A DNA stretch of 64,000 bases from Bacteroidales bacterium (GTDB lineage Bacteria; Bacteroidota; Bacteroidia; Bacteroidales; TTA-H9). The stretch covers positions 1 to 64,000 of the forward strand of contig JAUSOY010000007.1 in NCBI GenBank assembly GCA_030656615.1, in the 5' to 3' direction. The notes beneath the pieces are model-generated. The model saw nothing but the letters and a program-made list of their open reading frames with translations. It was not told where the DNA came from and made no database searches. Each line of letters opens with the position of its first letter. Position 1 is the first letter of the stretch. Below, piece after piece: positions 36,259-44,964 of this stretch. The position numbers and the translations under genes were made by a program.

Positions 36259-36720
36259 CTAATCCTCCTGATTTCGAAGTTGATCAATAATGGTCCGCAT
36301 TTTCTCGGGATTTACATTTCCGTGATAATCACCGCCGGTTTCTACCACGGGTGAAAGACTACAAGCTCCCATGCATTGAACTGTTTCCAAACTAAAACTC
36401 CCATCACGACTTGTTTCGCCGGCACTAATTTTCAATTCTTTCACAATCTCAGAAAGCACCTTTCCGGAACCCATCACATGACAAGCAGTGCCGTTGCATA
36501 CGCGTACGTGGTTTTTTCCTTGTGGACTAAAACGGAACTGATCATAAAAAGTGGCAATGGAGTAAATACGGGATGTAGGAATCTGCAAATAAACAGCCAC
36601 CTCATTTACTGCTTCCTGCGTCAGATAGCCCTGCTCACGCTGTATTTCCTGCAGTATTGATATCAGGGCATCCTTCCCTGCATTGAGAAATCGCTCAAAT
36701 ATTCTGCTGAATTTATCCAT
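36259..36720 (-). CDS. hydC: Hydrogenase [2Fe-2S] subunit HydC (NuoE-like)
   Basis: This 153-residue NuoE/HndA-type subunit has an N-terminal helical part ('LISILQEIQREQGYLTQEAV') and a thioredoxin-like fold. Its [2Fe-2S] ligands are spaced C-x4-C ('VCNGTACHVMG') and C-x3-C ('VQCMGACSLSP'). It links HydB and HydA electronically in bifurcating hydrogenases. It is the first gene of the long leftward string, 80 bp downstream of the Rex operator. Confidence 0.94.
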   Translation of the reverse strand: MDKFSRIFERFLNAGKDALISILQEIQREQGYLTQEAVNEVAVYLQIPTSRIYSIATFYDQFRFSPQGKNHVRVCNGTACHVMGSGKVLSEIVKELKISAGETSRDGSFSLETVQCMGACSLSPVVETGGDYHGNVNPEKMRTIIDQLRNQED

Positions 36721-36799
36721 ATAATAATACTTAGTTTCGTGTTAATCATGAATTGGCAACTAAAATAAACTTTTTTTTAATAGTGTTAGAGAAATAACA

Positions 36800-36817
36800 T
36801 TGTTATTTTATTAACAA
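36800..36817. promoter_or_regulatory. Rex operator in the hydC / sensor divergent region
   Basis: The 18-mer TTGTTATTTTATTAACAA matches the Rex consensus TTGTTAA-N4-TTAACAA at 13 of 14 fixed positions. An overlapping perfect repeat AAATAACA-T-TGTTATTT (36792-36808) adds a third half-site. It lies 80 bp upstream of hydC and 146 bp upstream of the divergent [2Fe-2S] gene, and rex itself is in the hydC string. Confidence 0.8.
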
Positions 36818-36934
36818 GTAACGATTTTTTGTATCTTTCAACTTTTCAAGCAGATGTACGTACTTTTATGCAAATATATTCAATATACTGCCTTTAATGT
36901 ACTGATTTATACCATAAGAATAAAGGCATTTGCT

Positions 36935-36942
36935 TATTTTTG
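36935..36942 (+). promoter_or_regulatory. -7 element TATTTTTG for the sensor-phosphatase operon
   Basis: Exact TAnnTTTG, 21 bp before the ATG at 36963. It excludes the longer TTG-initiated frame at 36930. Confidence 0.5.
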
Positions 36943-36962
36943 ACATCAAAATCGCAAGCGGG

Positions 36963-37211
36963 ATGGAAAATAAAACCGAAATAGTTATTTGTCTTGGTAG
37001 CAGTTGTTTTTCGCGCGGAAACAAAACTACTGTCCGTTTAATCGATAACTGGCTAAAAGAAAACCGTTTACGCGATAAAGTGTATTATCATGGCAATCAT
37101 TGTTTCGCCAATTGCGATAAAGGTCCTGTACTTAAAATAGACGATACCATTCATCATCATGTGGATGCCGAAAAAGCCATTCAAATTCTTAAAGACTACT
37201 TCGGATTATAG
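36963..37211 (+). CDS. Small thioredoxin-like [2Fe-2S] protein
   Basis: This 82-residue protein has a thioredoxin-like ferredoxin fold with cysteines at 10, 15, 47 and 51, spaced C-x4-C and C-x3-C as in NuoE/HydC ('CLGSSCFSRGNK', 'HCFANCDKGP'). It contains only the cluster domain, without HydC's helical N-terminus. It lies 13 bp upstream of the PAS hydrogenase-like sensor and is probably its electron partner. Similar stand-alone proteins accompany hydrogenase and NADH-linked sensor genes. The start is fixed by the -7 element at 36935-36942. Confidence 0.82.
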   Translation: MENKTEIVICLGSSCFSRGNKTTVRLIDNWLKENRLRDKVYYHGNHCFANCDKGPVLKIDDTIHHHVDAEKAIQILKDYFGL

Positions 37212-37223
37212 AAAATAATAAAC

Positions 37224-39113
37224 ATGCAAGTAATAGAATTCGATAAAGAGAAATGTAAACTTTGTTATGCCTGTGTCAGGGTTTGTCCTACCAAGGCTAT
37301 AGCCGTAAAGACCAATGAGGAATATCCTCAGGTGCTTCATAACCGCTGCATAGGATGTGGGAGCTGTTTATCGGTATGTTCGCCCGAAGCTCTCACTTTC
37401 ATTGATTCTACCCTGGAAGTACAAAACCTGCTCAAAAGTGGTGTTGATACCATTGCTATCGTGGCTCCAAGTATTTCAGGGGAATTTCCCGACATCACTG
37501 ATTACCGGAAATTCGTGAGCATGATACGCGCTCTGGGATTTAAATATGTTAATGAAGTTTCTTTCGGTGCCGATTTAGTAGCTGCGCAGTATAAAGATTT
37601 AATGAGCGATTTCAAGGGGAAATATTACCTCAGCTCGCTATGCCCGTCGCTTACGGCCTATATTCAATCATTTTACCCAGAACTTACCGAAAATCTTACC
37701 CCCATTGTTAACCCCATGGTAGCCACTGCCAAAGTGGTGCGAAAAAAATACGGAGATCACATAAACGTTGTATATATATGCCCCTGCGTTTCCGCCAAAG
37801 ATGAGGCGCGCCTGCATACCGGTGATGGAAGAGTAGAAGCCGTCCTGACATTTACAGAACTTCGAAAAATGTTTGAGGCAGCCGGAATCACAGAACATAA
37901 TCGCGAATATTCCGAGTTTGATGGTCCAATCGGTCATCTCGGTTCGCTCTTTCCCATTTCCAACGGTCTTCTTCAAGCGGTCGATCTGGACGAAAGTTTG
38001 CTAAATGGAGAAATCATCACGATAGAAGGAAAAGAAAACTTTCTGGATGCCATCAAGCAGTTCAGCAAATATACCGAGCGCATTCGCCGGCATTTTAATA
38101 TCTTTTACTGCGATGGCTGCATGATGGGTCCCGGAACCTCTTCGGGTGGCGAAAAATACCTTCGCCGGACACTCGTTACAGAATATGCCAATAAACGGCT
38201 TAAAGCTTTCACTCCCGAAGAATTCGAACGTTCGATGACTGAGTATACGGGGATAGAACTCTCATGCAGTTTCAAACCCAACGATCAACGCATTGCCATG
38301 CCACCGGCCGAAAAGATTGAAGAAATCCTAAAAGTTATCGGTAAACATGGCAGCAATCCTTACCTCGGGTGTGGAGCCTGCGGCTATGAATCATGTCACG
38401 AATTTGCTATTGCTGTAGCTAAAGGTCTTGCAAAGCCAGAAATGTGCCTCACGTATAACCTTCGCAATCAGATAGAATATATACGCACACTCAAGGGCAC
38501 CAACGAAAAACTGGCAAAAACGGAATCGGCACTTAAAAACTCCGAAAAAACGGCGAGACGCGAACAGCAAGCCTCTCAGGATGCCAACGAAATCATCACC
38601 GCCATGCTTCAGAAACTACCCTCTGGCGTGGTAATCGTTGATGAACATCTTAAAATTATTCAGGCTAACAAAACTTTTGTAGAAATATTGGGTGAAGATG
38701 CCCGTATGATTGATGAAGTAATTCCAGGATTGGCCAGTGCCGACCTAAAATCCCTCCTCCCCTATACCTTTTACAATCTGTTTTCATACGTCCTTAAAAA
38801 TAATGAAAGTATTACCAATAAAGACACCAAATACCACGAATCTCTGCTAAACGTATCAATTTTCCCAATAAGACACGGGAAAATTGTCGGGGCGGTCATT
38901 CGCGATATGTATGTACCTGAAGTACGCAAAGAACAAATTCTGTCACGCATCAACGAAGCAATTCATGAAAACCTGAGTATGGTTCAGCAGATTGGCTTCC
39001 TTTTAGGCGAAGGTGCTTCCAAAACTGAACGCATGCTAAACTCCATTATACAAAGTTACCGCCTCGACGAACACAATAAAGATCAGCACAGACTTACTGA
39101 AGACGAATCATGA
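37224..39113 (+). CDS. Hydrogenase-like sensor with PAS domain (HydS-type)
   Basis: This is a 629-residue soluble fusion. It has two [4Fe-4S] clusters ('CKLCYACVRVCP', 'CIGCGSCLSVC'), an [FeFe]-hydrogenase-like H-domain (about 75-310), a four-Cys FeS domain ('GCGACGYESC...C', about 345-375) and a PAS domain (about 470-580: 'LPSGVVIVDEHLKIIQANKT'). The H-domain is more degenerate than in the kinase paralogue. Leu139 replaces the catalytic Cys, Ala191 replaces the conserved Lys, and the last motif is 'YCDGC' with Tyr295 where the first ligand should be. It probably senses H2 or redox state and passes the signal to the overlapping phosphatase gene (4-bp ATGA overlap). Confidence 0.87.
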   Translation: MQVIEFDKEKCKLCYACVRVCPTKAIAVKTNEEYPQVLHNRCIGCGSCLSVCSPEALTFIDSTLEVQNLLKSGVDTIAIVAPSISGEFPDITDYRKFVSMIRALGFKYVNEVSFGADLVAAQYKDLMSDFKGKYYLSSLCPSLTAYIQSFYPELTENLTPIVNPMVATAKVVRKKYGDHINVVYICPCVSAKDEARLHTGDGRVEAVLTFTELRKMFEAAGITEHNREYSEFDGPIGHLGSLFPISNGLLQAVDLDESLLNGEIITIEGKENFLDAIKQFSKYTERIRRHFNIFYCDGCMMGPGTSSGGEKYLRRTLVTEYANKRLKAFTPEEFERSMTEYTGIELSCSFKPNDQRIAMPPAEKIEEILKVIGKHGSNPYLGCGACGYESCHEFAIAVAKGLAKPEMCLTYNLRNQIEYIRTLKGTNEKLAKTESALKNSEKTARREQQASQDANEIITAMLQKLPSGVVIVDEHLKIIQANKTFVEILGEDARMIDEVIPGLASADLKSLLPYTFYNLFSYVLKNNESITNKDTKYHESLLNVSIFPIRHGKIVGAVIRDMYVPEVRKEQILSRINEAIHENLSMVQQIGFLLGEGASKTERMLNSIIQSYRLDEHNKDQHRLTEDES

Positions 39114-40294
39114 GCAGCAGAATTCACATTGAAGTTAATTGTCAGCAAATAAATCATGGCGTCGAAAAAATTTGCGGCGATGTATTTGTTTCGAAGCGCA
39201 TCAAGGAAGAAGGACGTATTATCATGGTGCTTTCTGATGGAATGGGACATGGTATAAAGGCCAATATACTTGCAACCCTAACTGCTACCATGGCATGCAA
39301 CTTTACTCAGGAACATAAAGATGTCAGAGTAATTGCCGAAATCATCATGAATACACTCCCTGTTTGCAGCGAGCGTAAAATATCCTACTCCACATTTACC
39401 ATTGTAGACATTAATGGCGATGGGGAAACCAATATTCTCGAATATGATAATCCGCAATGTGTAATCATGCGTGGAAAGCAGGTATTTGACCCGGGTTGGA
39501 CACAAATTATAATGGAAAGTGAAGCCAATAAAGGAAAAGAATTACGGACCTGCCAGTTTTTTCCAAAAAAGGAAGACCGTTTGATATTTTTTACTGATGG
39601 TGTGGCTCAGTCAGGAATGGGATCTGTAAAATACCCTTTTGGATGGGAAAGAGATTTAGTTCAGGATTTTTGTGTAAATCTGGTAGAAAACGAAAATGCG
39701 ATTGCAGCCTCACGTCTGGCCGCCAAGGTTGTTAATTTTGCCCATATAAACGACGGCTACCGTAGTAAAGACGACACCAGCTGTACCGTGGTTTATTTCC
39801 GTGAACCTCGTAAAATGTTATTATGCACAGGCCCTCCCTATGAAGAAAGCCGCGACGCAGAATATGCCGCCGAAGTTGCTGAATTCAAAGGAAAAATTGT
39901 TTTATCGGGTGCTACTACTTCTGATATTGTAGCTCGTGAACTTAAAAGAGAAATTACTGATAGCTTTGATTTTGATGATCCCGAGCTTCCTCCGATCAGC
40001 TATATGGATGGTGTTGAATTCATTACCGAAGGCATACTCACCCTTACCAAAGCCACCGAAATACTTCGCGACTATTCCAACAATACCCGCCTTGGAAAAG
40101 GCCCCGCTGACCGCATGGTTCGTCTCTTTCTTGAATGCGACGAAATTCATTTCATCATTGGCACCCGAATCAACATTGCACATCAGGATCCAAATCTGCC
40201 GATCGAACTCGAAATACGACGCACGGTGGTAAAACGTATTGCCAGGTTGCTCGAAGACAAATTCCTGAAAGAGGTTAGCTTGAAATTTATTTAG
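39110..40294 (+). CDS. SpoIIE/PP2C-type phosphatase with C-terminal extension
   Basis: This is a 394-residue protein. Residues 1-245 are a SpoIIE-like PPM phosphatase with metal-site motifs 'VLSDGMGHGIKANIL', 'LIFFTDGVAQSGMG' and 'SKDDTSCTVVYF'. Residues about 250-394 form an extra domain ('MLLCTGPPYEESRDAEYA', 'KIVLSGATTSDIVARELKRE', 'FIIGTRINIAHQDPNLPIE') that I do not recognise beyond its presence in similar hydrogenase-linked phosphatases. The start codon overlaps the stop of the PAS sensor (ATGA), which implies tight co-translation. It likely dephosphorylates a serine/threonine target under control of the sensor; no such target (for example an anti-anti-sigma factor) is adjacent. Confidence 0.87.
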   Translation: MSSRIHIEVNCQQINHGVEKICGDVFVSKRIKEEGRIIMVLSDGMGHGIKANILATLTATMACNFTQEHKDVRVIAEIIMNTLPVCSERKISYSTFTIVDINGDGETNILEYDNPQCVIMRGKQVFDPGWTQIIMESEANKGKELRTCQFFPKKEDRLIFFTDGVAQSGMGSVKYPFGWERDLVQDFCVNLVENENAIAASRLAAKVVNFAHINDGYRSKDDTSCTVVYFREPRKMLLCTGPPYEESRDAEYAAEVAEFKGKIVLSGATTSDIVARELKREITDSFDFDDPELPPISYMDGVEFITEGILTLTKATEILRDYSNNTRLGKGPADRMVRLFLECDEIHFIIGTRINIAHQDPNLPIELEIRRTVVKRIARLLEDKFLKEVSLKFI

Positions 40295-40344
40295 AATATA
40301 TTCCGGGGTTTCTTTATAAATAATATCACATTGACCAGTATTGG

Positions 40345-40971
40345 TCAAATCACACCAATAAAAACGAAGCCATCTTTGATCAAAATGATGGCAAAAACAA
40401 TCAGGACAATTCCCAAAAATCTCATCAGATACATATATGCCGTATTGCTGAAAATATTTTTAGTTTTTTCGGAAATGATGGCCATCAGCATTTTTGAACC
40501 GGTAATGAATATATAAAACCCTAAAACAAATAAAACAGCAGCCAACAAATTTAATTTCAGGGCTTTTAAAGTTATTGGTGCACCCACCAACATCCAGAAC
40601 AGATAGGCATGTGGGCTAAGTATGTTCGCCAGAATTCCCTTTCTGAAAGAATGAATCGATGAGTTTTCTGTAGAAATTTCGGCGGGTTTTATATTTATTG
40701 TCTCGTATGCCATATATAATAAAAACACAGCACCCGCCAATGATATCATACCCAATACGATTCCAAAATCAGACATTTTAGCTAAAATAAGCAGCGACAG
40801 AGCCACAATTGGCAAATCGGAAAACAAAGGAGCAAGCGCAATTTTCATCCCCTCCTTGCGATTATATTTCATGGTTTCTGAGATAACCATGGTTAACAAG
40901 GGACCAGGAGTAATACCAGCTATTAATCCGAGAGTTGCTCCGGTGATAAAAAATTCTAAGGTTTCAATCAT
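40345..40971 (-). CDS. LysE family translocator
   Basis: This 208-residue integral membrane protein has about six hydrophobic helices and the LysE/RhtB signature near the N-terminus ('GLIAGITPGPLLTMVISETM', then 'GMKIALAPLFSDLPIVAL'). Family members export amino acids or related small solutes across the inner membrane; the substrate cannot be told. Helix 3 is followed by a short cytoplasmic linker ('ETINIKPAEISTENSSIHSF') as usual. It converges on the phosphatase gene with a 50-bp gap. Confidence 0.85.
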   Translation of the reverse strand: MIETLEFFITGATLGLIAGITPGPLLTMVISETMKYNRKEGMKIALAPLFSDLPIVALSLLILAKMSDFGIVLGMISLAGAVFLLYMAYETINIKPAEISTENSSIHSFRKGILANILSPHAYLFWMLVGAPITLKALKLNLLAAVLFVLGFYIFITGSKMLMAIISEKTKNIFSNTAYMYLMRFLGIVLIVFAIILIKDGFVFIGVI

Positions 40972-41131
40972 TAATTCAATTTTCTCGAAATTCTCAGGTC
41001 ACTCATTTTACTGACACACTATAAATCTATCATAAACCCAATGATTTTTTCAATTTATGAATAGTTGAATTTTGCAGAAAACCCTTTTGTTATTCGAGCT
41101 TCCATTCCAGAATACCACCAGAAAATCCATT

Positions 41132-43522
41132 CTAAAGTTCGATCTCCAGTTTAATTGATTTAGTTTTTACAGGCGCAATTTCTATCGTATTCATTCCATC
41201 TTTAAAAACAGGATACTGACCATTCTTTTTTACTTCATTCCATTTCCCATTTTCCAGATACCATGCTTTCCAGTTTTTCGGAATCCTGCAGCCCCCATCC
41301 GGACCGTCATCAAACCAGTAGACATGAATGTATGAAATTTCCATCGCATCCTTAAAATCGTACCGCACCCATTCTTTGCTTCCTTTATGGTTCCAAAAAG
41401 TAAAACGAGGGATTTCCTGATCATTCGATTTTTTGGGAATGCGCTGATCATTCAAAGCCAAAATCTGGTCGTAGACGTAGGATGCACTGGGGCTGCTTTC
41501 AGAAGCTATGGTGGGTGGTGGTAATGCACGAGCAGCTTTTTCGTCATAAGGAAACCAAACCATCATTTCGCCATTTCCACGATGTGCCCAAGCATAATAA
41601 GGAATTAGATTTAGCTTTTGTTCTTTCTTAATGACATTCGATTTGGAATCCATAGAAACGGAATAAGCATTAGAATGCATTGTATGAATCCCGTGCAATA
41701 AAGTCGGTTGATTTAATAATTCAAAATCGAGTTCCTTATCAATTAGAAAATTTCTGACTTTGCCTCCATTATCGATTCCCTCGGCGCAATATACTAAAGG
41801 GCCACGACTAAAGGCCATTTTATCCATATCGTCTTCTATCATTTTATGAGCAACAATTTTCCGAACTGGCATAGGCAATTTCAATTGAATTTTATCACCC
41901 GGCAACCATTCCTTTACAATTACAGCGTAGCCATGGTAGATAACTGTCTCAACCAATTCGCCATTGATCTTTAATAAGATTTTCTCCTCCGGTTCGTTTT
42001 GAAAACGGTACAAATCACCCGGAAAAGGCTGATCCCCCGCCCATGAAGGAATTCTTAGCATGACTGTAAAAGACTTCTGAACTTCAGGGTTTAATTCAAT
42101 ATCGATTGTTCCATCCCATGGATAATTCGTAGACTGAATAATATTAAGTTTGCCGAAGTCCATATTAATTTCAGCACGATTTCCGATATACAGATTTACG
42201 AATAACTGATTCTCTTTCTGTGCATAAATATATCCGGGCAGGGAAGGAAGAAAACGGGCCACATTTGTAGGACAGCAGGAGCAATCAAACCAGGGCGAGC
42301 GTTGATGGCTGCCATCCGACTCCAATGGATTTGGATAGAAAAAGCGATCGCCATCCAAACTTACTCCCGAAAGAAACCCGTTGTACAGGGTACGTTCTAA
42401 AACATCAATGTATTTAGCGTCACCGCTTAAAAGAAACATCCGCTGATTCCAAAAAATATTCGCAATGGCTGCACAGGTTTCGTTATATGCCGAAAGATTC
42501 GGAAGAAAATAATCCGGACCGAAGGCTTCTCCTGAATGCATGGCACCAATTCCACCAGTGATGTATAGTTTTTTATCAACAACATTCTCCCAAATTATTT
42601 CCACAGCATTTTTATAGGCAACGTCACCTGTAAGAGCAGCTATATCGGCCATTCCGGTATACATATATGCTGCTCTGACGGCATGTCCTTCGGCAGTGCA
42701 TTGATTCACTACCGGCATATGATCCTGTGTGTAGGTCAAATTGCTTCCATCAGCGCCATAGGTATAAAGAGTACGGATTTTCGCATTGCCTCTTTGATCC
42801 AGAAAATATTTCGCCATATCAAGATACTTTCGTTTACCTGTAACTCTATACAATTTCACGAGGCCAATTTCAATTTCCTGATGTCCGGGAACGTCATGCA
42901 ATTGATCCTTGTTCGGACCAAAAACCCTGCAGACCAGATCAGCACTTTTGAGCGCCACTTCAAGGAGATTTCTTTTTCCTGTGGCTTCGTAATATGCCAC
43001 AGCAGCCTCATACATATGTCCAATATTATATAATTCGTGCGACTGTTTCAAAAGCGACCACCGCTTCTCGCCCGCATTGGATATAACTGTATCCGGATTA
43101 ATGGTTCTGGCGGTATAGAGATATCCGTCATCTTCCTGAGCTGCCGCCACAAGGCCAATCAAACGATCCATGTATGTTTCGAGTTGTTCATCCGGGAAAG
43201 TACTGAGTGAATAGGCCGCTCCTTCCATCACTTTAAAAACATCCGAATCATTGTATCGTATTCCTTTAAACGAGCCTTTTTTAACCCCACCAGCAATCGA
43301 AAAATTATCGATCCGATTCGTTTCCTCACACTTTTTAAAATCATAAGGTATGGTGACTTTCCTGTTGGTTTCCAGGCGTGGAAGCCAAAAATGATCAGTA
43401 AGTCTGACGTTTTTAAAGGATACCGGTTTAACCGGATAATCGGATGATAAGGGCGATTCGGATTTACGGCTGCAAGAACCGGAAAGTAAAATTATCGATA
43501 AAAACAACAGGACTTTTTTCAT
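41132..43522 (-). CDS. GH127 family lipoprotein (beta-L-arabinofuranosidase-like)
   Basis: This 796-residue protein has an SPII signal (MKKVLLFLSIILLSGSC), so it is a lipoprotein. The GH127/DUF1680 (alpha/alpha)6 barrel is seen from 'FKNVRLTDHFWLPRLETNRK' through 'YNETCAAIANIFWNQRMF' and 'CSCCPTNVARFLPSLPGYIY'. These supply the Glu and three Cys that hold the catalytic zinc in characterised GH127 enzymes. A C-terminal beta-sandwich of about 90 residues ('SYIHVYWFDDGPDGGCRIP') looks like a galactose-binding domain. It should release arabinose-type sugars from plant glycans. No SusC/SusD pair flanks it. ATG 43522 starts the lipoprotein signal. Confidence 0.88.
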   Translation of the reverse strand: MKKVLLFLSIILLSGSCSRKSESPLSSDYPVKPVSFKNVRLTDHFWLPRLETNRKVTIPYDFKKCEETNRIDNFSIAGGVKKGSFKGIRYNDSDVFKVMEGAAYSLSTFPDEQLETYMDRLIGLVAAAQEDDGYLYTARTINPDTVISNAGEKRWSLLKQSHELYNIGHMYEAAVAYYEATGKRNLLEVALKSADLVCRVFGPNKDQLHDVPGHQEIEIGLVKLYRVTGKRKYLDMAKYFLDQRGNAKIRTLYTYGADGSNLTYTQDHMPVVNQCTAEGHAVRAAYMYTGMADIAALTGDVAYKNAVEIIWENVVDKKLYITGGIGAMHSGEAFGPDYFLPNLSAYNETCAAIANIFWNQRMFLLSGDAKYIDVLERTLYNGFLSGVSLDGDRFFYPNPLESDGSHQRSPWFDCSCCPTNVARFLPSLPGYIYAQKENQLFVNLYIGNRAEINMDFGKLNIIQSTNYPWDGTIDIELNPEVQKSFTVMLRIPSWAGDQPFPGDLYRFQNEPEEKILLKINGELVETVIYHGYAVIVKEWLPGDKIQLKLPMPVRKIVAHKMIEDDMDKMAFSRGPLVYCAEGIDNGGKVRNFLIDKELDFELLNQPTLLHGIHTMHSNAYSVSMDSKSNVIKKEQKLNLIPYYAWAHRGNGEMMVWFPYDEKAARALPPPTIASESSPSASYVYDQILALNDQRIPKKSNDQEIPRFTFWNHKGSKEWVRYDFKDAMEISYIHVYWFDDGPDGGCRIPKNWKAWYLENGKWNEVKKNGQYPVFKDGMNTIEIAPVKTKSIKLEIEL

Positions 43523-43598
43523 GCAATTACTTCGATTTGTTGATGGGTCCATGGTTTTAGAGAAAATATCGGATCTACACCGCTGTAAAATCACATTT

Positions 43599-43606
43599 TC
43601 AAAGAT
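43599..43606 (-). promoter_or_regulatory. -7 element TATCTTTG for the GH127 gene
   Basis: Exact TAnnTTTG on the minus strand, predicting a leader of about 70 nt. It also places the longer open frame (to 43624) upstream of transcription start. Confidence 0.4.
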
Positions 43607-44035
43607 ATACATCCTGGGAATCATTTCCGATAAAAATGAAAAATTCCTTGTCAGGCAAATTTGGGATAACCTACAACATCCTGTTGGTTGTTGGGAGAAA
43701 TTGCATCGATCACTAAAAACAAAAGCTCAATATTATCATATAATCCAAAAAATTTAATGTTTGAGGTAAAAACGAATCCAACATTTGGCCAATTTATTTA
43801 AACCCAATACTTTTACTTTACACATCTCTAGCATTTGTAAAATTCTCATGCACGGAGAGCCGGAAACAAGCTTAGCCTCCATCCGACTTTACAAAAGTTA
43901 AAAACAATAGGACGAGTGGTTTAATCCACTTTAAAAACTCCTTACATACAATATCAGGAGACTAAATATGGTACGAAAACCTTTATACTAAAATATTACC
44001 GATTAAAAATTACTGAACAATAAATCAATCTAGAA
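43607..44035. other. Intergenic stretch without recognisable gene
   Basis: About 430 bp upstream of the GNAT gene. The plus-strand frame at 43521-43757 runs through the GH127 promoter and has no family character. A short palindrome AGTGG/CCACT (43915-43919 and 43926-43930) and a GC-richer patch near 43850-43890 are the only structure I see. Confidence 0.4.
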
Positions 44036-44455
44036 ATGGTAGAATTCACGCTCTCCACCGACAAAAGCAAAATCGATATAGAAGTAATTCATGATTTTCT
44101 TACCAACCGATCATATTGGGCAAAAAACAGAAGTATAGAAACTGTAAAACGCTCAGTGGAAAACTCCCTTTGTTTTGGCATGTATGATTCAGAAGAAAAA
44201 ATGATAGGCTTTGCCAGGATTGTTACCGATTATTCAGTATTTGCATACATTATGGATGTTTTTATCCTTGAGGATTATCGAAAAATGGGATTAGGGAAAA
44301 AACTAATGGATTACATAATGCAGCATCCTGATCTGCAAGGTTTGCAAAGGATTATGCTCACCACAAATGATGCTCATGGACTATACGCACAATACGGTTT
44401 CAAAAAAACGCTAATTGCGGACAAACTCATGGAGATTATAAATCGTCCCCGGTGA
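44036..44455 (+). CDS. GNAT family N-acetyltransferase
   Basis: This 139-residue cytoplasmic protein has a GNAT fold. Strand 'KMIGFARIVTDYSVFAYIMD' leads into the acetyl-CoA pyrophosphate loop 'EDYRKMGLGKKLMDYIM' (R/Q-x-x-G-x-G/A type), then 'IMLTTNDAHGLYAQYGFKK', the usual motif B. The acceptor substrate is unknown. The gene stands alone between two roughly 0.5-kb gene-poor stretches. ATG 44036 gives the expected family length. Confidence 0.85.
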   Translation: MVEFTLSTDKSKIDIEVIHDFLTNRSYWAKNRSIETVKRSVENSLCFGMYDSEEKMIGFARIVTDYSVFAYIMDVFILEDYRKMGLGKKLMDYIMQHPDLQGLQRIMLTTNDAHGLYAQYGFKKTLIADKLMEIINRPR

Positions 44456-44964
44456 AATACATCATCCGTTTACATTTTACGAATGGTCTGTATTCCAACT
44501 ATCAGTTTGTACGAATATTCTTTGAATTCAATCAACAACTATAAATTACAGCTTCAAAAATCACAGAATCTCTTTGGTAAAATTCTTATATAGTGCTCTT
44601 TTTATGATATTTACGTATCCTTTAAAAAATATTTCACCGAAGTTATTCCGATTTAGAATATTTGTAATTTTATTGTCACAACAAGCATCTGAATCAAAAC
44701 TTTTTTTAATAGAAAACCCATTTATCAGATCACCGATTTCAAAAATTGGAGAACCTGAAATCTGTTTTTGTTTTAAGGTATTGAATCAAATAAGAACGAT
44801 AAAACTAAAATCGTTCTAGATAACTTATAAACTATTTTTAAACACATAAAACGCAATTGGACATTCATTTGAATCATAAGCCTTAGCCTCATTAATAAAT
44901 GACAAATACCAAAAGACAAGCTCCTAATTAATCAAAATTTCATTTACCATTAAAACTCACTCAC
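44456..44964. other. AT-rich intergenic stretch without recognisable gene
   Basis: About 509 bp. A frame at 44574-44819 would give 81 residues of low-complexity, Phe/Ile/Ser-rich sequence without family character or a clear ribosome binding site, so it is not called. No repeat, terminator or consensus promoter stands out. Confidence 0.4.

Noticed and set aside
36871..36878. TATATTTG on the minus strand as the hydC promoter
   Set aside because: Perfect -7 match, but it lies 150 bp from hydC, has no -33 element and would put the Rex operator downstream of the start. It was not excluded, but is too weak to list as a feature.
43521..43757. 78-residue plus-strand frame upstream of the GH127 gene
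   Set aside because: It begins in the GH127 signal peptide region, runs through that gene's promoter on the other strand and has no family signal.
44574..44819. 81-residue frame in the 44.5-45.0 kb gap
   Set aside because: Low-complexity, AT-driven sequence with no ribosome binding site, promoter or recognisable motif.
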